A stretch of DNA of 64,000 bases from Lentimicrobium saccharophilum (GCF_001192835.1 NZ_DF968182.1:566349-630348), one strand, 5' to 3'. Shown: positions 8,125 through 17,881, numbered from the stretch's first letter. The notes: generated by a model not told the origin, from the sequence alone. Translations and numbers: made by a program.

Positions 8125-8829
8125 ATGACAGATAATCAAACCTCTAAACAACACAGTTGCGCTATTGGTTCAAGTTCAACATCGTGTATGGAGTTGCTGA
8201 CCAGTCAGGAACTTGAACTGCTTGATTCAAAAATGGTGGAGGTAAGCTACCGGAAAGGTGAGATTATATGCAAACAGGGAGCACCAGCCACCCAATTGAT
8301 GATTGTAAGGGATGGGCTTGTAAAAATCTATATGGAGAACAATTCCGGCGAAAACCTTGTTCTGCACATTATGCCTGAAATGAACATTATCGGGTTGTCT
8401 TCACTTTTTGAGGGAAACAATATCTATCAGTTTTCAGCCCAGGCATATCTTGATACCCGGGTTCAGGTAATTGATATGTCAACTTTTAAACAGCTGATTC
8501 GCTCGAACTCTTCATTTTCACTGAAAGTAATCAGCCTGCTGGCTGAATACAATACAATAATCAGCGGCCGGTTTTATTGTCTCACTCAAAAGCAGACCTA
8601 CGGACGTTTTGCTGATGTTCTGCTCTGCCTTGCCAACAGGATTTACAAGCAGCAGAAGTTCCCCCTGCAGCTTTCGCGAAAAGAACTTGCTGAAATCGCA
8701 GGCATGTCGGTTGAAAGCGTGGCGCGGATACTGACGCGATTCAAAGAAGAGGAACTGATTGAACTTGAGTGCAAGCATCTGAACATACTGGACTATAACA
8801 GGATGTTTGATATAAGCCAGAAAGGGTAA
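8125..8829 (+). CDS. Crp/Fnr-family transcriptional regulator
   Basis: 234 residues: cyclic-nucleotide-binding-like beta-roll (about 25-145), dimer helix, and C-terminal winged helix (about 185-225) with LSRKELAEIAGMSVESVARI. The recognition helix carries E-x-x-x-R as in FNR. Cysteines at 12, 21 and 49 could bind an Fe-S cluster, but their spacing is not the classic FNR arrangement, so the sensed signal (oxygen, NO, sulfur species) is open. The gene is divergent from the sulfur operon, with an FNR box and a 22-bp palindrome in the 182-bp gap. It is therefore the most likely regulator of that operon. Confidence 0.9.
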   Translation: MTDNQTSKQHSCAIGSSSTSCMELLTSQELELLDSKMVEVSYRKGEIICKQGAPATQLMIVRDGLVKIYMENNSGENLVLHIMPEMNIIGLSSLFEGNNIYQFSAQAYLDTRVQVIDMSTFKQLIRSNSSFSLKVISLLAEYNTIISGRFYCLTQKQTYGRFADVLLCLANRIYKQQKFPLQLSRKELAEIAGMSVESVARILTRFKEEELIELECKHLNILDYNRMFDISQKG

Positions 8830-8866
8830 CATCAGGAGAAATAGAAGTTAAGCCTTATATTAATGG

Positions 8867-10666
8867 TCAGAATTGTTGTCCGGGTGGGGCTGAGATTCTA
8901 CGCAGCCGGGTTAATTCCTGGCTATCGGTTATTTTCCCGACCGGATATTTCAGAAATTGTTGATCCCAGTAAGGGGTTTTACTATAAAACCAGTTCAGCA
9001 TGGTCCACTGGTTGCCGGTAAAACCGGGCTCTGATTTCTTTGCTTCAAATTCGCGTCTGAGTTCCGGGCTTTTTTCCAGCATCTCTCTGGCCATTTTTTC
9101 CATTACATAGGTTTCGCTGTATTCCTTCTGTTCAAAAACAGCGTTAAAGAAACCCCATTCCACATAGGATCCGGAAGCGGCAGGTTCAAGAATGGCTGCA
9201 ATCACCCTGGCAGTGCGCTGGCTGGTTGCCACAATGGCTGATCCGGCCGGGAATATCCTTTTTTCTTCCGATTCGGTAAGACCTGTGCTCACCATATGTC
9301 TGCCTTCATTCGGCGTTTTCCGGAATTCATAATCTTTGAATTTATAAGACTTAACCGTGATTTCAGCCGGTTCGGAAAGGATGTCCATTTTTATTCCGTG
9401 CAACTTCATTCTGTTGATCACTTCAGTCCACTCAGCAGGAATAATGTATGCTTCGGGAAGGAGTACCGTTGTTTCAGGTACGGATTTATTGAAAAAAGGA
9501 AGTTTCATCACTATGGGTCTGGCATTGTCGTAAACAAACCAATCTCCGCCTGTGAGATCGCTTTTCAGCACCTGATAATCGAAGCCGTAAAAATCTACCA
9601 TGGTGCTGTCGATTGTGCTGGTTTTCCACGAAACCGGGTGTGGCTGTTTCCGGAACGCGGGAGCAGCCGTTGACTTGTCGGCCATTTCAATCAGGGTTTT
9701 GAGGTTGTCGGCCTGGTGATTGATGATAAACAGGGTGTGGATGAGCATCTGAATGGTGGCATTAACCCTGGTTTTGTAGTCTTTGAGCATATGGGTTTCT
9801 ATCAGCAGCGCCGGCCGGTTTTGCAGGGCGGCATATCCCTGTGAAATCATGGGTGGGGCAGCGCCTGTTCTTAGCCCGCTCCGGGGGTCGTGCCAGTTGC
9901 GGAACTGCACATACGGGAAGATAGGAAACCCGTTTTCCTTCATTTTTGCAGTGATCCTTGCTTCATAGATATTAGAAAGCCAGCGAGTAATACCAGAATC
10001 AAGGTTCCCGTATACTTCGATGTCGTAAGTAAGGGCATATTGAAAATCTGCGCCATCTGTGGTGTGTATGTCAATGAAGAAATCGGGAAGCCAGTTGCTG
10101 TACATTCTCAGCCAATGCTGCATTTCAACTGCATCCGCTTTCAGGAAATCCCTGTTAAGGTTGAGGTTATGAGCATTGGTCCGCCATCCCATTTCCTCAG
10201 GGCCATTCTGGTTGATTCGGTTGTAAGGGCCAAAACGTTCATGGCCGTCAACATTAAGGATAGGGATAAACAGAATGCTTGTCTTATCAAGCAACTCCCT
10301 GTGCTTTTTGCTGATCAGCATATCTCTCAAAAGAACAAGGGCGGCATCTTTTCCGTCAGGCTCACCAGGATGTATGCAGGCCTGAATCAGGGTAATTACC
10401 CTTCCTTTACTCCTGATAGCCAGGGGGTCCTTCAATCCGTCCCTGTCAATAATCATCATGGGGATTTCTCTGCCCTGCGGACTTTTGCCTAATATTATTG
10501 TTGCGGCCATGGGGGAGGCTGCATCCAACCGGTTGAAATAATCAAGGGTTTCAGTATAAGAGGAAGTTTTTTTGAAATCAGACTGTTCATAATGGGTTTT
10601 CCAGTCCTGTGCATGAATGTTGATAAATAATTGGAGGAGGAAAATGATAAGCAGCAGGTTCTTCAT
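8867..10666 (-). CDS. Secreted M14-family zinc carboxypeptidase
   Basis: 599 residues with a signal peptide (1-19, ending NIHAQ). The zinc ligands are visible as His99 and Glu102 (IHPGEPDG) and His201 (IDIHTTDG). The catalytic Glu is probably Glu290 (LLIETHML). The first 320 residues are the peptidase domain. The rest is an extension common in Bacteroidota M14 proteins, with repeated beta segments of unknown role. It should act in the periplasm or outside on peptides. A Bacteroidota -7 element (CAAAGTTA, complement of TAACTTTG) lies at 10692-10699. The gene is divergent from a TonB-type receptor, and the shared gap contains a long inverted repeat. Confidence 0.88.
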   Translation of the reverse strand: MKNLLLIIFLLQLFINIHAQDWKTHYEQSDFKKTSSYTETLDYFNRLDAASPMAATIILGKSPQGREIPMMIIDRDGLKDPLAIRSKGRVITLIQACIHPGEPDGKDAALVLLRDMLISKKHRELLDKTSILFIPILNVDGHERFGPYNRINQNGPEEMGWRTNAHNLNLNRDFLKADAVEMQHWLRMYSNWLPDFFIDIHTTDGADFQYALTYDIEVYGNLDSGITRWLSNIYEARITAKMKENGFPIFPYVQFRNWHDPRSGLRTGAAPPMISQGYAALQNRPALLIETHMLKDYKTRVNATIQMLIHTLFIINHQADNLKTLIEMADKSTAAPAFRKQPHPVSWKTSTIDSTMVDFYGFDYQVLKSDLTGGDWFVYDNARPIVMKLPFFNKSVPETTVLLPEAYIIPAEWTEVINRMKLHGIKMDILSEPAEITVKSYKFKDYEFRKTPNEGRHMVSTGLTESEEKRIFPAGSAIVATSQRTARVIAAILEPAASGSYVEWGFFNAVFEQKEYSETYVMEKMAREMLEKSPELRREFEAKKSEPGFTGNQWTMLNWFYSKTPYWDQQFLKYPVGKITDSQELTRLRRISAPPGQQF

Positions 10667-10691
10667 CTGATATGAATTTAAATTGTGATTG

Positions 10692-10699
10692 CAAAGTTA
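10692..10699 (-). promoter_or_regulatory. Candidate -7 promoter element for the M14 peptidase gene
   Basis: The minus strand reads TAACTTTG, an exact TAnnTTTG match, about 26 nt upstream of the start codon. No clear -33 TTTG was found at the expected spacing. Confidence 0.4.
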
Positions 10700-10750
10700 G
10701 CGAAAATGGCCTGGCATTCATGTGCACCGGCTTTTCAGGGCAATTGTTAA

Positions 10751-10784
10751 ATTTAGTTAAAAAGCGAAGGGTTTTTAACTAAAT
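10751..10784. repeat. Perfect 13-bp inverted repeat in divergent promoter region
   Basis: Arm ATTTAGTTAAAAA (10751-10763) is exactly complementary to TTTTTAACTAAAT (10772-10784), with an 8-nt centre (gcgaaggg). It lies between the divergent M14 peptidase and TonB-type receptor genes, about 60 nt upstream of the receptor's -7 element. It could be an operator for a dimeric regulator or a hairpin in RNA. It is not at a gene end, so a terminator is less likely. Confidence 0.65.
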
Positions 10785-10844
10785 CGTGTCGAATTTTAAA
10801 CTGCACTGATTCTGAATTGTTTCAATGTCAGTCTGGAAAAACTT

Positions 10845-10852
10845 TACTTTTG
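10845..10852 (+). promoter_or_regulatory. Candidate -7 promoter element for the TonB-type receptor
   Basis: TACTTTTG matches TAnnTTTG exactly and is 24 nt upstream of the chosen ATG at 10877. A leader this short argues against starts upstream of 10877. Confidence 0.5.
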
Positions 10853-10876
10853 CACCCGCTGTTTAACAAATTTTTT

Positions 10877-13363
10877 ATGAAGCTTAACTTGAAAATCTCC
10901 TTTACTACTTTTTTTCTTGTTTCTACACTGTTTTTGGCTGAATTATCCGCTCAGGGAAGGCCTCAGGGACAACAGTCCGAAATGCCCCCGCCGGCTATTG
11001 GAATTATTAAAGGCAGGATTCTGGATGAAATTACGGGGAAGCCGATAGAATACGGAACTGTTGCACTTATTCGAGTGCGTGATTCTGTTCTGGCAGGGGG
11101 TACGATTTCTGATCCTCAGGGGCATTTCAGGATTGAGCAGCTTCGGCCGGGGAGGTATTTTGCCAGGGTTCAATTTATGGGCTTTGAAACGAAAACATTA
11201 AAGGATATTGCGATTAAGCCATCCGAGCCCGAAATAAACCTGGGGATTATAAAATTAAAACCGTCAGCCGCCAGTCTTGCAGGTGTTGAGATCACCGCAG
11301 AACGTGAGATGATGGTGAATAATCTGGATAAAAAGATCATCAATGTTGATAAGAGCATTGCTTCTATCGGCGGATCGGCTGTTGATGTAATGCAGAACAT
11401 TCCTTCAGTAACGGTTGATGTAGATGGCAATGTCAGTTTGCGTGGAAATAGTAACATCACCATTCTGGTTGACGGTAAGCCAACCGGACTGGCTGAAATC
11501 AGCAGCGGGGATTTATTGCAGCAGATACCTGCAACCTCTATTGAAACCATCGAAGTTATAACCAATCCATCGGTAAGGTATGATGCTGAGGGCACATCGG
11601 GAATTATCAACATTGTTCTGAAGAAGCGCAGCCTGCAGGGATTGAACGGAATGTTCTCGGTGACCGCCGGTACCGGTGACCGCTATAATACTTCTGTGAA
11701 TCTTAACTACCGGAAAAATAAAGTAAACCTGTTTGCCGGCTATGATAACAGGCTGGGAAAATTTAACTCAACCGGAAACACTGAAAGAAGAACATTTAAT
11801 GATGAGATGAATTCGGTGTTGTTTCAGGATCAGGTGATGCGAAACAACAGGGACATGCACAGTTTCAATGCGGGGATCGACTATAGCCTGGACGACTTCA
11901 ATACCCTGACTTTCAACTATCAGCTAAGGAGAATGTCGTTTGGTAACCGGGGCGACAACGCTTCGCTGACCATGAACGAACTGAACGACACCATGCGTTA
12001 TTTTAACCGCTACAGCGAAAGTGCCCGCAATATAAGTTCCAACAATTACACATTGTCGTACAAGCGTACTTTCAGTAAAAAGGGCAAAGAACTGACTGCA
12101 GATTTCATTGTAAATGACAATGAGATGACAGGAGACCAGAATATCACGCAAACTGAATTTACCAGGGGTTTTGATCCCCTGAAGCCTGCGCTGCAGTTTT
12201 CTTCTTCGAGGAATACCAATATGATGTATGTTGCACAGGCCAATTTTGTGAATCCGCTGTCAAATGGCGGACGCGTAGAAACCGGATTTAAAAGTACGCT
12301 CAAGAATCTGTCAATGAGGAATGATATGTCGGAATTCAGCTATCCGATCAATGACTGGATTCTGAACGATAATGCCTTGAACAACTTCGATTATTTAGAG
12401 CAGATCCATGCCGTTTATGGAATCTATTCCGGCAGTTATAAAAAGTTTAAATATCAGGCGGGTCTGAGGGCGGAGCAATTGATTTCGGAATCAGATATCA
12501 TTAATGCCAGTGATAATTTTGATTTGTCCTATCTGAGCTTGTTTCCCTCGGTACACACACTTTATGAAATTACTGAAAAGCAGCAGATGTCAGTCAGTTA
12601 CAGCAGGAGGATCCGGCGGCCGCACAACCATCAACTGAATCCTTATGTTGATTATTCCGATTCACTCAATATCCGTTATGGTAATCCTAAACTCAAGCCT
12701 GAATTCATCAATTCATTCGAACTGGGGTATTCCAACTTCTGGGGTAAAAACTCGATCAACTCAACCCTGTTCTACAGGTATACCACCGGAGTAATTGACC
12801 GTATTGTTTATCTGCTCGATGGGGGGGTAACGGCCACCACTTACGAAAACCTGGCCAGCAGCAAGGCTTATGGACTTGAACTGATCGGGAACCGGGAGTT
12901 TTCAGCCATGTTGAAGGCAAATGCCAATTTGTCTTTCTTCAGAAGTATCATTGATGGCAGTGAGGTGACGGGGCTGGAAGCAGCAAAAGGGAATATGTGG
13001 ACGGCAAAGGTCAACCTGACGATCATTCCCGTAAAAAATGCATCGATTATGATTGCTGGGAACTACAGGTCCCCTGAAATTGAAGCGCAGGAACGCGATG
13101 AAGCGGTATATTTTGCCGATATCGCATTCAGATACGATTTCTGGGAAAACAAGGCTTCGGTAAACCTTAGAGTCAGTGATGTTTTTGATTCGCGCCGTTT
13201 TGATGGAGAAACCTGGGGTGAAGGATTCAACATCAGATCGAGCCGCAAAATGGAATCCAGGGTGCTATACCTTGGATTTTCATACAGGCTGAATAATTAT
13301 AAACGTCAGCGTGAGCGGGAGCGGGACAATCAGAATAGTGAAATTGAGATGGAGGAGTTTTAA
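10877..13363 (+). CDS. Outer-membrane TonB-dependent receptor-like protein with CarboxypepD_reg domain
   Basis: 828 residues from the ATG at 10877, which opens a proper signal peptide (1-24, ending ELSAQ). A longer frame from a TTG at 10817 would spoil it. After the signal come a carboxypeptidase-regulatory-like beta-sandwich (about 33-110, IKGRILDEITGKPIEYG), a plug domain (about 120-240, with NIPSVTVDVDGNVSLRGNSNITILVDGKP), and a beta-barrel to the end. It fits the outer membrane beta-barrel (OMP_b-brl_3) group, not SusC. The C-terminus RERERDNQNSEIEMEEF is charged and extends past the barrel. The substrate is unknown. It is divergent from a secreted carboxypeptidase, so uptake of peptide-related ligands is possible but unproven. 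Confidence 0.87.
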   Translation: MKLNLKISFTTFFLVSTLFLAELSAQGRPQGQQSEMPPPAIGIIKGRILDEITGKPIEYGTVALIRVRDSVLAGGTISDPQGHFRIEQLRPGRYFARVQFMGFETKTLKDIAIKPSEPEINLGIIKLKPSAASLAGVEITAEREMMVNNLDKKIINVDKSIASIGGSAVDVMQNIPSVTVDVDGNVSLRGNSNITILVDGKPTGLAEISSGDLLQQIPATSIETIEVITNPSVRYDAEGTSGIINIVLKKRSLQGLNGMFSVTAGTGDRYNTSVNLNYRKNKVNLFAGYDNRLGKFNSTGNTERRTFNDEMNSVLFQDQVMRNNRDMHSFNAGIDYSLDDFNTLTFNYQLRRMSFGNRGDNASLTMNELNDTMRYFNRYSESARNISSNNYTLSYKRTFSKKGKELTADFIVNDNEMTGDQNITQTEFTRGFDPLKPALQFSSSRNTNMMYVAQANFVNPLSNGGRVETGFKSTLKNLSMRNDMSEFSYPINDWILNDNALNNFDYLEQIHAVYGIYSGSYKKFKYQAGLRAEQLISESDIINASDNFDLSYLSLFPSVHTLYEITEKQQMSVSYSRRIRRPHNHQLNPYVDYSDSLNIRYGNPKLKPEFINSFELGYSNFWGKNSINSTLFYRYTTGVIDRIVYLLDGGVTATTYENLASSKAYGLELIGNREFSAMLKANANLSFFRSIIDGSEVTGLEAAKGNMWTAKVNLTIIPVKNASIMIAGNYRSPEIEAQERDEAVYFADIAFRYDFWENKASVNLRVSDVFDSRRFDGETWGEGFNIRSSRKMESRVLYLGFSYRLNNYKRQRERERDNQNSEIEMEEF

Positions 13364-13465
13364 CACATATAATGTAGCACCCTGTGTTTTTCAAATTATT
13401 TGTGAATTAAATCAGGCATTTCGCAAGAATTTATAAGGTAGTTCAACCGGCATTTTTTTTATTAA

Positions 13466-13473
13466 TATATTTG
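13466..13473 (+). promoter_or_regulatory. Candidate -7 promoter element for the sensor kinase
   Basis: TATATTTG is an exact TAnnTTTG match 83 nt upstream of the kinase start. The leader between them contains the self-complementary segment AGCGC (13499-13503) and GCGCT (13518-13522). Confidence 0.45.
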
Positions 13474-13556
13474 TCTGAATGATCCTGCTGGGATCTGGAG
13501 CGCTGCTTATCGGAGCTGCGCTTCCGTTAGTATAAGATCTATTATAAACAACCTAA

Positions 13557-16538
13557 ATGACCAGAATTTTCCGGTTCATCTTTCTGACTTTCTTATTCCT
13601 TGTTACCTCTGTTGTTGCAGGTCAGCATCCTGTATTCAGGCATTATTCGGTTGATGATGGGTTGCCCAGTTCTGAAGTTTATCATGTTTTTCAGGATTCA
13701 AAGAGTTATATCTGGCTGGCGACCAATATGGGGGTAAGCCGTTTTGATGGCAGGGAATTCAGGAATTTTGATGTGCAGGATGGTTTGCCCGAAAATACAG
13801 TTTTTGAGATATATGAGGATGAAGCCGGACGGGTGTGGTTTGTTGGATTTCCTTTTCAGTTATCCTATTTTGAAGGAGATTCGATTTATAAGTATAAATA
13901 TAATGAAGTTTTAAGAAGTCTCACCGGCAAGGGTCATGTGCCTGTAAAAAAGTCATTTAAAGTTGACAGGAATGGGGGAGTTTATTTTACATTATTGAGG
14001 AAGCATTCAGTAATTAATATTATGCCTTCAGGCAAAGTTAATTATATAAATGGAAAAAATAAGGATTTTAAAGGGGTCAGTATTTTGGAAATCGAAGATC
14101 ATCTTTTTATTTATCAATTCAGTGAGAATTTGGATGATTTATTGAAAGTAGAAGTCTATACAAACGAGATTTCAAAAGAGATAGAAATCATTCGTTCGCG
14201 GACTTATTCGTTTGGAAATCTGTTGGTTTTGAAGGGGGAAAAAGGTGAGGTATATTTTACTTACAATGACATTCTTGTTAAACTTTGGCCCGATGGTAAT
14301 TATGTTATGGTGAATTCTGATGACAGGGTATTTTGGATGAACCTGGATGAGAATGGGAATTTATGGGTAGGAAAAGATAAGTCTGGAATTTCCGTTTATG
14401 AAGATGGAAATATTCAAAGTGAGCCTTTGGTTAAATATTTGGAAGGCTTATCCATTTCATCCATGGTTATTGATAACGAAGGAGGCAGGTGGTTTACAAC
14501 TCTTGAAGATGGGGTGTTTTATCTTGCTTCGGAAAGTTTTTACAGTTTTCAGGTGTCTGATGGATTAAGCAGTAATAAAATTAATTGTCTTGCAATCGCC
14601 GGGGGCAAAATTGTGGCCGGAATGAACGATCCCTATATTAACATTTTGCAGGGAAATGTGATAACCAAGGTTAAGATTTCTGAAACCCCCAATGGGGTAA
14701 TATATGCTCTTGAAGAGGAAACTAATGAAAAGTTGTGGATAGGAACAAATGATTATTTATATTCATACGATTGGATGAAGGTGACAAAACATGAAAATAA
14801 TCATAAATATTACAGGACTTCTAATATAAATAGCAGAAAAGTTTTTAATATTAAAGATCTTTTTTTCGATGGGAATGGAAAACTTTATCTCGGAGAAGCC
14901 GCAGGTCTTACTATAGCAGAGGATGGGCAAGTCATTTATAACTCCTTATTAGATGATGATATTGAACTCAGGGTCGAAACGATTACACGGTATGGGAAAT
15001 CTAAGCTTTTGCTTGGAACAACGAGCGGATTGTGGCAATTCACAGATGGGAAATTTGAATATATAGGCGCACTAGATCCCATGCTGAAAAACCGGATTAC
15101 AAGTATAGTAACCACTAGTAATGATGAAATTAAAGTATTCGGAACCAAAGGCTTTGGTGTTCTTGTACATACTAATGATACTACCATTTATCTAAACAGT
15201 TCTCATGGCCTTACCAGTAATTCTGTTACTTCGCTCCTGATTACCGGTAACCTTCTTTGGATTGCCACCAATAATGGTTTAAATTGTCTGGATCTTACGA
15301 AAGTGGGTACAGATGAAATGAAAATTGTCATTTTCTCTAAACAACATGGCCTTATCTCTAATGAAATTAATCAAATAGCGGGGAATCAGGAATTGATTTA
15401 TATTGCTACAAATGAAGGTCTTACAGTTTTTAACTATAAGGATTATAAACCTGTCACGGAACCGCCCCCCATATTTATAAATGGATTCAGCGTAATAGAA
15501 GAGGATATGCCCGTAAAGTCAGGTTATTTCTTCAGGCATAACCAGAATTTTATTTCCATCAGATTTACTGGTATTTCTTTCCGTGACGCAGGTAATCTGG
15601 TCTATAAATACAGATTAAAGGGGCTGGGCGAAGACTGGATAAGCACATCCAATTCACAGGTTGAGTATGCTTTTCTTCCTCCAGGAGAGTACCAGTTTGA
15701 AGTCATAGCAGTCAATTCAGATAGTTTACAAAGCAGCGGGCCCGCCATCATCAGCTTTGTAATTTTACCGCCTTTCTGGAGAACCTGGTGGTTTATTACT
15801 TTAATAGTTCTGGTAGGTTCCGGACTTGCCCTTCTTTTTTATTCATACAGAATTAAGCAGATAAGACGTGAAGCCGTACTCAGGAATGATATAAGCTGGT
15901 ATCGTCAGCAGGCGCTTGCAAGGCAAATGGATCCACATTTTGTATTCAATACCCTCAATAGCATACAATCTTATATTATTAAAAATGACCGGCTTTCGTC
16001 TTCCCAATATCTTACCAAATTCTCCAGACTTATGAGACTCATGCTGAATAATTCACAATCGCATGCAGTTTCGCTTAATGATGAAGTTTCAGCCCTGAAT
16101 ATATACCTTGAACTTGAATCAATCAGGTTTCAGGAGAAATTTGATTTTCATTTGAATATTGACCCTGTCATTGAACCTGAAGTTTGTTATATCCCCGCCT
16201 TTCTGATTCAGCCATTCATTGAAAATTCCATCTGGCATGGCATTATGGGGATTGACAGGCCAGGCTGTATCCGTGTTGACCTGAAACTGAATGAAACCGG
16301 TAATCAGATAATCTGCACCGTTGAGGACAATGGGAAAGGGAGGGCACAATCCATGGCGGAGAATTCACAGAACGATAGGAACCGTAAATCCCTGGGTATT
16401 TCTATCGTGGAGTCCAGGCTAAGCCTTCTGAATAGCCTTTATGGAATAGAAATGAAAATTATTTACACTGATTTATACGATAATCAGGGCAAACCGGCTG
16501 GAACCCGCGTCCGCATTAACCTGCCGATTATATTATAA
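13557..16538 (+). CDS. Propeller-domain sensor histidine kinase (LytS-type kinase core)
   Basis: 993 residues. Signal peptide 1-22. A periplasmic sensor of two-component-regulator propeller repeats (about 25-640, e.g. DDGLPSSEVYHVFQDSKSYIW and repeated GLSSNKIN, GLTSNSVT, GLISNEIN). A Y_Y_Y domain (about 655-735). One membrane helix (WWFITLIVLVGSGLALLFYSY). Then a His_kinase core with RQMDPHFVFNTLNS (His near 792), the N-box FIENSIWHG and the G-box DNGKGR. This kinase type usually pairs with a LytTR response regulator, but none lies beside it, so it is orphan here. The DNA is visibly more AT-rich than its neighbours through the sensor part. The ligand is not known. The upstream neighbour is a TonB-type receptor. 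Confidence 0.9.
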   Translation: MTRIFRFIFLTFLFLVTSVVAGQHPVFRHYSVDDGLPSSEVYHVFQDSKSYIWLATNMGVSRFDGREFRNFDVQDGLPENTVFEIYEDEAGRVWFVGFPFQLSYFEGDSIYKYKYNEVLRSLTGKGHVPVKKSFKVDRNGGVYFTLLRKHSVINIMPSGKVNYINGKNKDFKGVSILEIEDHLFIYQFSENLDDLLKVEVYTNEISKEIEIIRSRTYSFGNLLVLKGEKGEVYFTYNDILVKLWPDGNYVMVNSDDRVFWMNLDENGNLWVGKDKSGISVYEDGNIQSEPLVKYLEGLSISSMVIDNEGGRWFTTLEDGVFYLASESFYSFQVSDGLSSNKINCLAIAGGKIVAGMNDPYINILQGNVITKVKISETPNGVIYALEEETNEKLWIGTNDYLYSYDWMKVTKHENNHKYYRTSNINSRKVFNIKDLFFDGNGKLYLGEAAGLTIAEDGQVIYNSLLDDDIELRVETITRYGKSKLLLGTTSGLWQFTDGKFEYIGALDPMLKNRITSIVTTSNDEIKVFGTKGFGVLVHTNDTTIYLNSSHGLTSNSVTSLLITGNLLWIATNNGLNCLDLTKVGTDEMKIVIFSKQHGLISNEINQIAGNQELIYIATNEGLTVFNYKDYKPVTEPPPIFINGFSVIEEDMPVKSGYFFRHNQNFISIRFTGISFRDAGNLVYKYRLKGLGEDWISTSNSQVEYAFLPPGEYQFEVIAVNSDSLQSSGPAIISFVILPPFWRTWWFITLIVLVGSGLALLFYSYRIKQIRREAVLRNDISWYRQQALARQMDPHFVFNTLNSIQSYIIKNDRLSSSQYLTKFSRLMRLMLNNSQSHAVSLNDEVSALNIYLELESIRFQEKFDFHLNIDPVIEPEVCYIPAFLIQPFIENSIWHGIMGIDRPGCIRVDLKLNETGNQIICTVEDNGKGRAQSMAENSQNDRNRKSLGISIVESRLSLLNSLYGIEMKIIYTDLYDNQGKPAGTRVRINLPIIL

Positions 16539-16543
16539 TCCGG

Positions 16544-17773
16544 TTATACATTCAGCTTTTCGCCTTCTGATTTGGCAATCACTGCAGCTGCACAGGTGTC
16601 TCCATAAACATTTACAGCTGTACGGAACATATCGAGTATCCTGTCAACTGCCAGAACCAGGCCAATCCCCTCAAGCGGCAGGCCAACGGCTTTAAGGACA
16701 ATGGCCATCATTACAAGGCCGGCCATGGGAATACCTGCCGAACCAACAGCTGCCAGCAACGCGGTGATCACAACAATAAATTGTTGCCCTATTGTAAGAT
16801 CAATTCCATAAGCCTGAGCAATAAAAATGGCAGCTATACACTCATAAAGCGCGGTTCCGTTCATATTGATCGTGGCTCCCAAAGGCAGTGTAAAGCTTGA
16901 AATTCTCGGTGATACCCCATCTTTATGCTCCACAGCTTCCATAGTCAGGGGCAGTGTTGCACTCGATGAAGAAGTTGAAAAGGCAGTTAGTAAAGGGATT
17001 GACATATTTTTAAAATGCCTGAGTGGGTTAATGCGGTTGATTATCCAAATCACAAGGTGTAGTGTGAAAAAGGCATGAATGAATAAAGCCAGCAGCACGG
17101 TGAGCATATACAAACCCATTCTTGAGAAAATCTGTGTAAGGGAGTTTGCATCCCCGGAATATTTCGAAATCACAGTGGCAATGATGGCAAAAACACCCAG
17201 AGGAGTGAGCTTGATAACTGCCATAGTAATCTTCATCATAACTTCAAAAACTGAATTAAAAAACCGGTGAATAACCTGCTGATGAGCGTTTGAGGTCAGA
17301 TTTGCAAAATAACCAAACAACATGGAAAAGAAGATAATAGGCAACATATTTCCCTCTGCCAGGGATTTAAATATATTTTCGGGCACTGACCCGATAAGCA
17401 ACTGCCCGAGCGATTGATCGGCAGCAGGTAGTGTCTCCATTGTTTCCGCAAAGGACAAATCAGCCCCAACTCCGGGCTTAATGAGATTCACCAGGGTCAG
17501 CCCAAGAATAATCGCAAGAAAACTTGTGAAAAAGTAAAACCCGATGGTTTTTAACCCCAGCCTTCCCAGGCTCTCCGGAGTTCCGATTCCGGCGATACCT
17601 GTAATTATAGAGCTGACAATCAGCGGAATGATAACCATCTTGAGCAGCTTCAGGAAGAGATCCCCCATCCAGCTGATCCACACAGTCTGATCAGGAAGAT
17701 ATACTGCAAAAAGTGTCCCGGCAATCAAAGCAATTAAAATCTGCCAGTGCATTTCAGGTTTTTTTATTTTCAT
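16544..17773 (-). CDS. Dicarboxylate/amino acid:cation symporter (DAACS family)
   Basis: 409 residues, eight membrane helices plus two re-entrant hairpins. Family signatures are the Ser-rich hairpin STSSSSATLP, the NMNGTALYE segment and the C-terminal DRILDMFRTAVNVYGD. It imports glutamate, aspartate or C4-dicarboxylates with Na+ or H+ across the inner membrane; which one cannot be told. The stop codon lies only 5 nt from the stop of the convergent sensor kinase, with no obvious hairpin between. A -7-like element (minus strand TATGTTTG, 17831-17838) lies about 58 nt upstream. Confidence 0.93.
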   Translation of the reverse strand: MKIKKPEMHWQILIALIAGTLFAVYLPDQTVWISWMGDLFLKLLKMVIIPLIVSSIITGIAGIGTPESLGRLGLKTIGFYFFTSFLAIILGLTLVNLIKPGVGADLSFAETMETLPAADQSLGQLLIGSVPENIFKSLAEGNMLPIIFFSMLFGYFANLTSNAHQQVIHRFFNSVFEVMMKITMAVIKLTPLGVFAIIATVISKYSGDANSLTQIFSRMGLYMLTVLLALFIHAFFTLHLVIWIINRINPLRHFKNMSIPLLTAFSTSSSSATLPLTMEAVEHKDGVSPRISSFTLPLGATINMNGTALYECIAAIFIAQAYGIDLTIGQQFIVVITALLAAVGSAGIPMAGLVMMAIVLKAVGLPLEGIGLVLAVDRILDMFRTAVNVYGDTCAAAVIAKSEGEKLNV

Positions 17774-17881
17774 GGCTCAGTGCTTTTGCTGAAGTTGGCT
17801 CACAGATTTGGCCTCAAAGGTTTTATTTTGCAAACATACACAACCCTGAAGGTTTTTGATGCAGTATGTATAATTTCTGAC

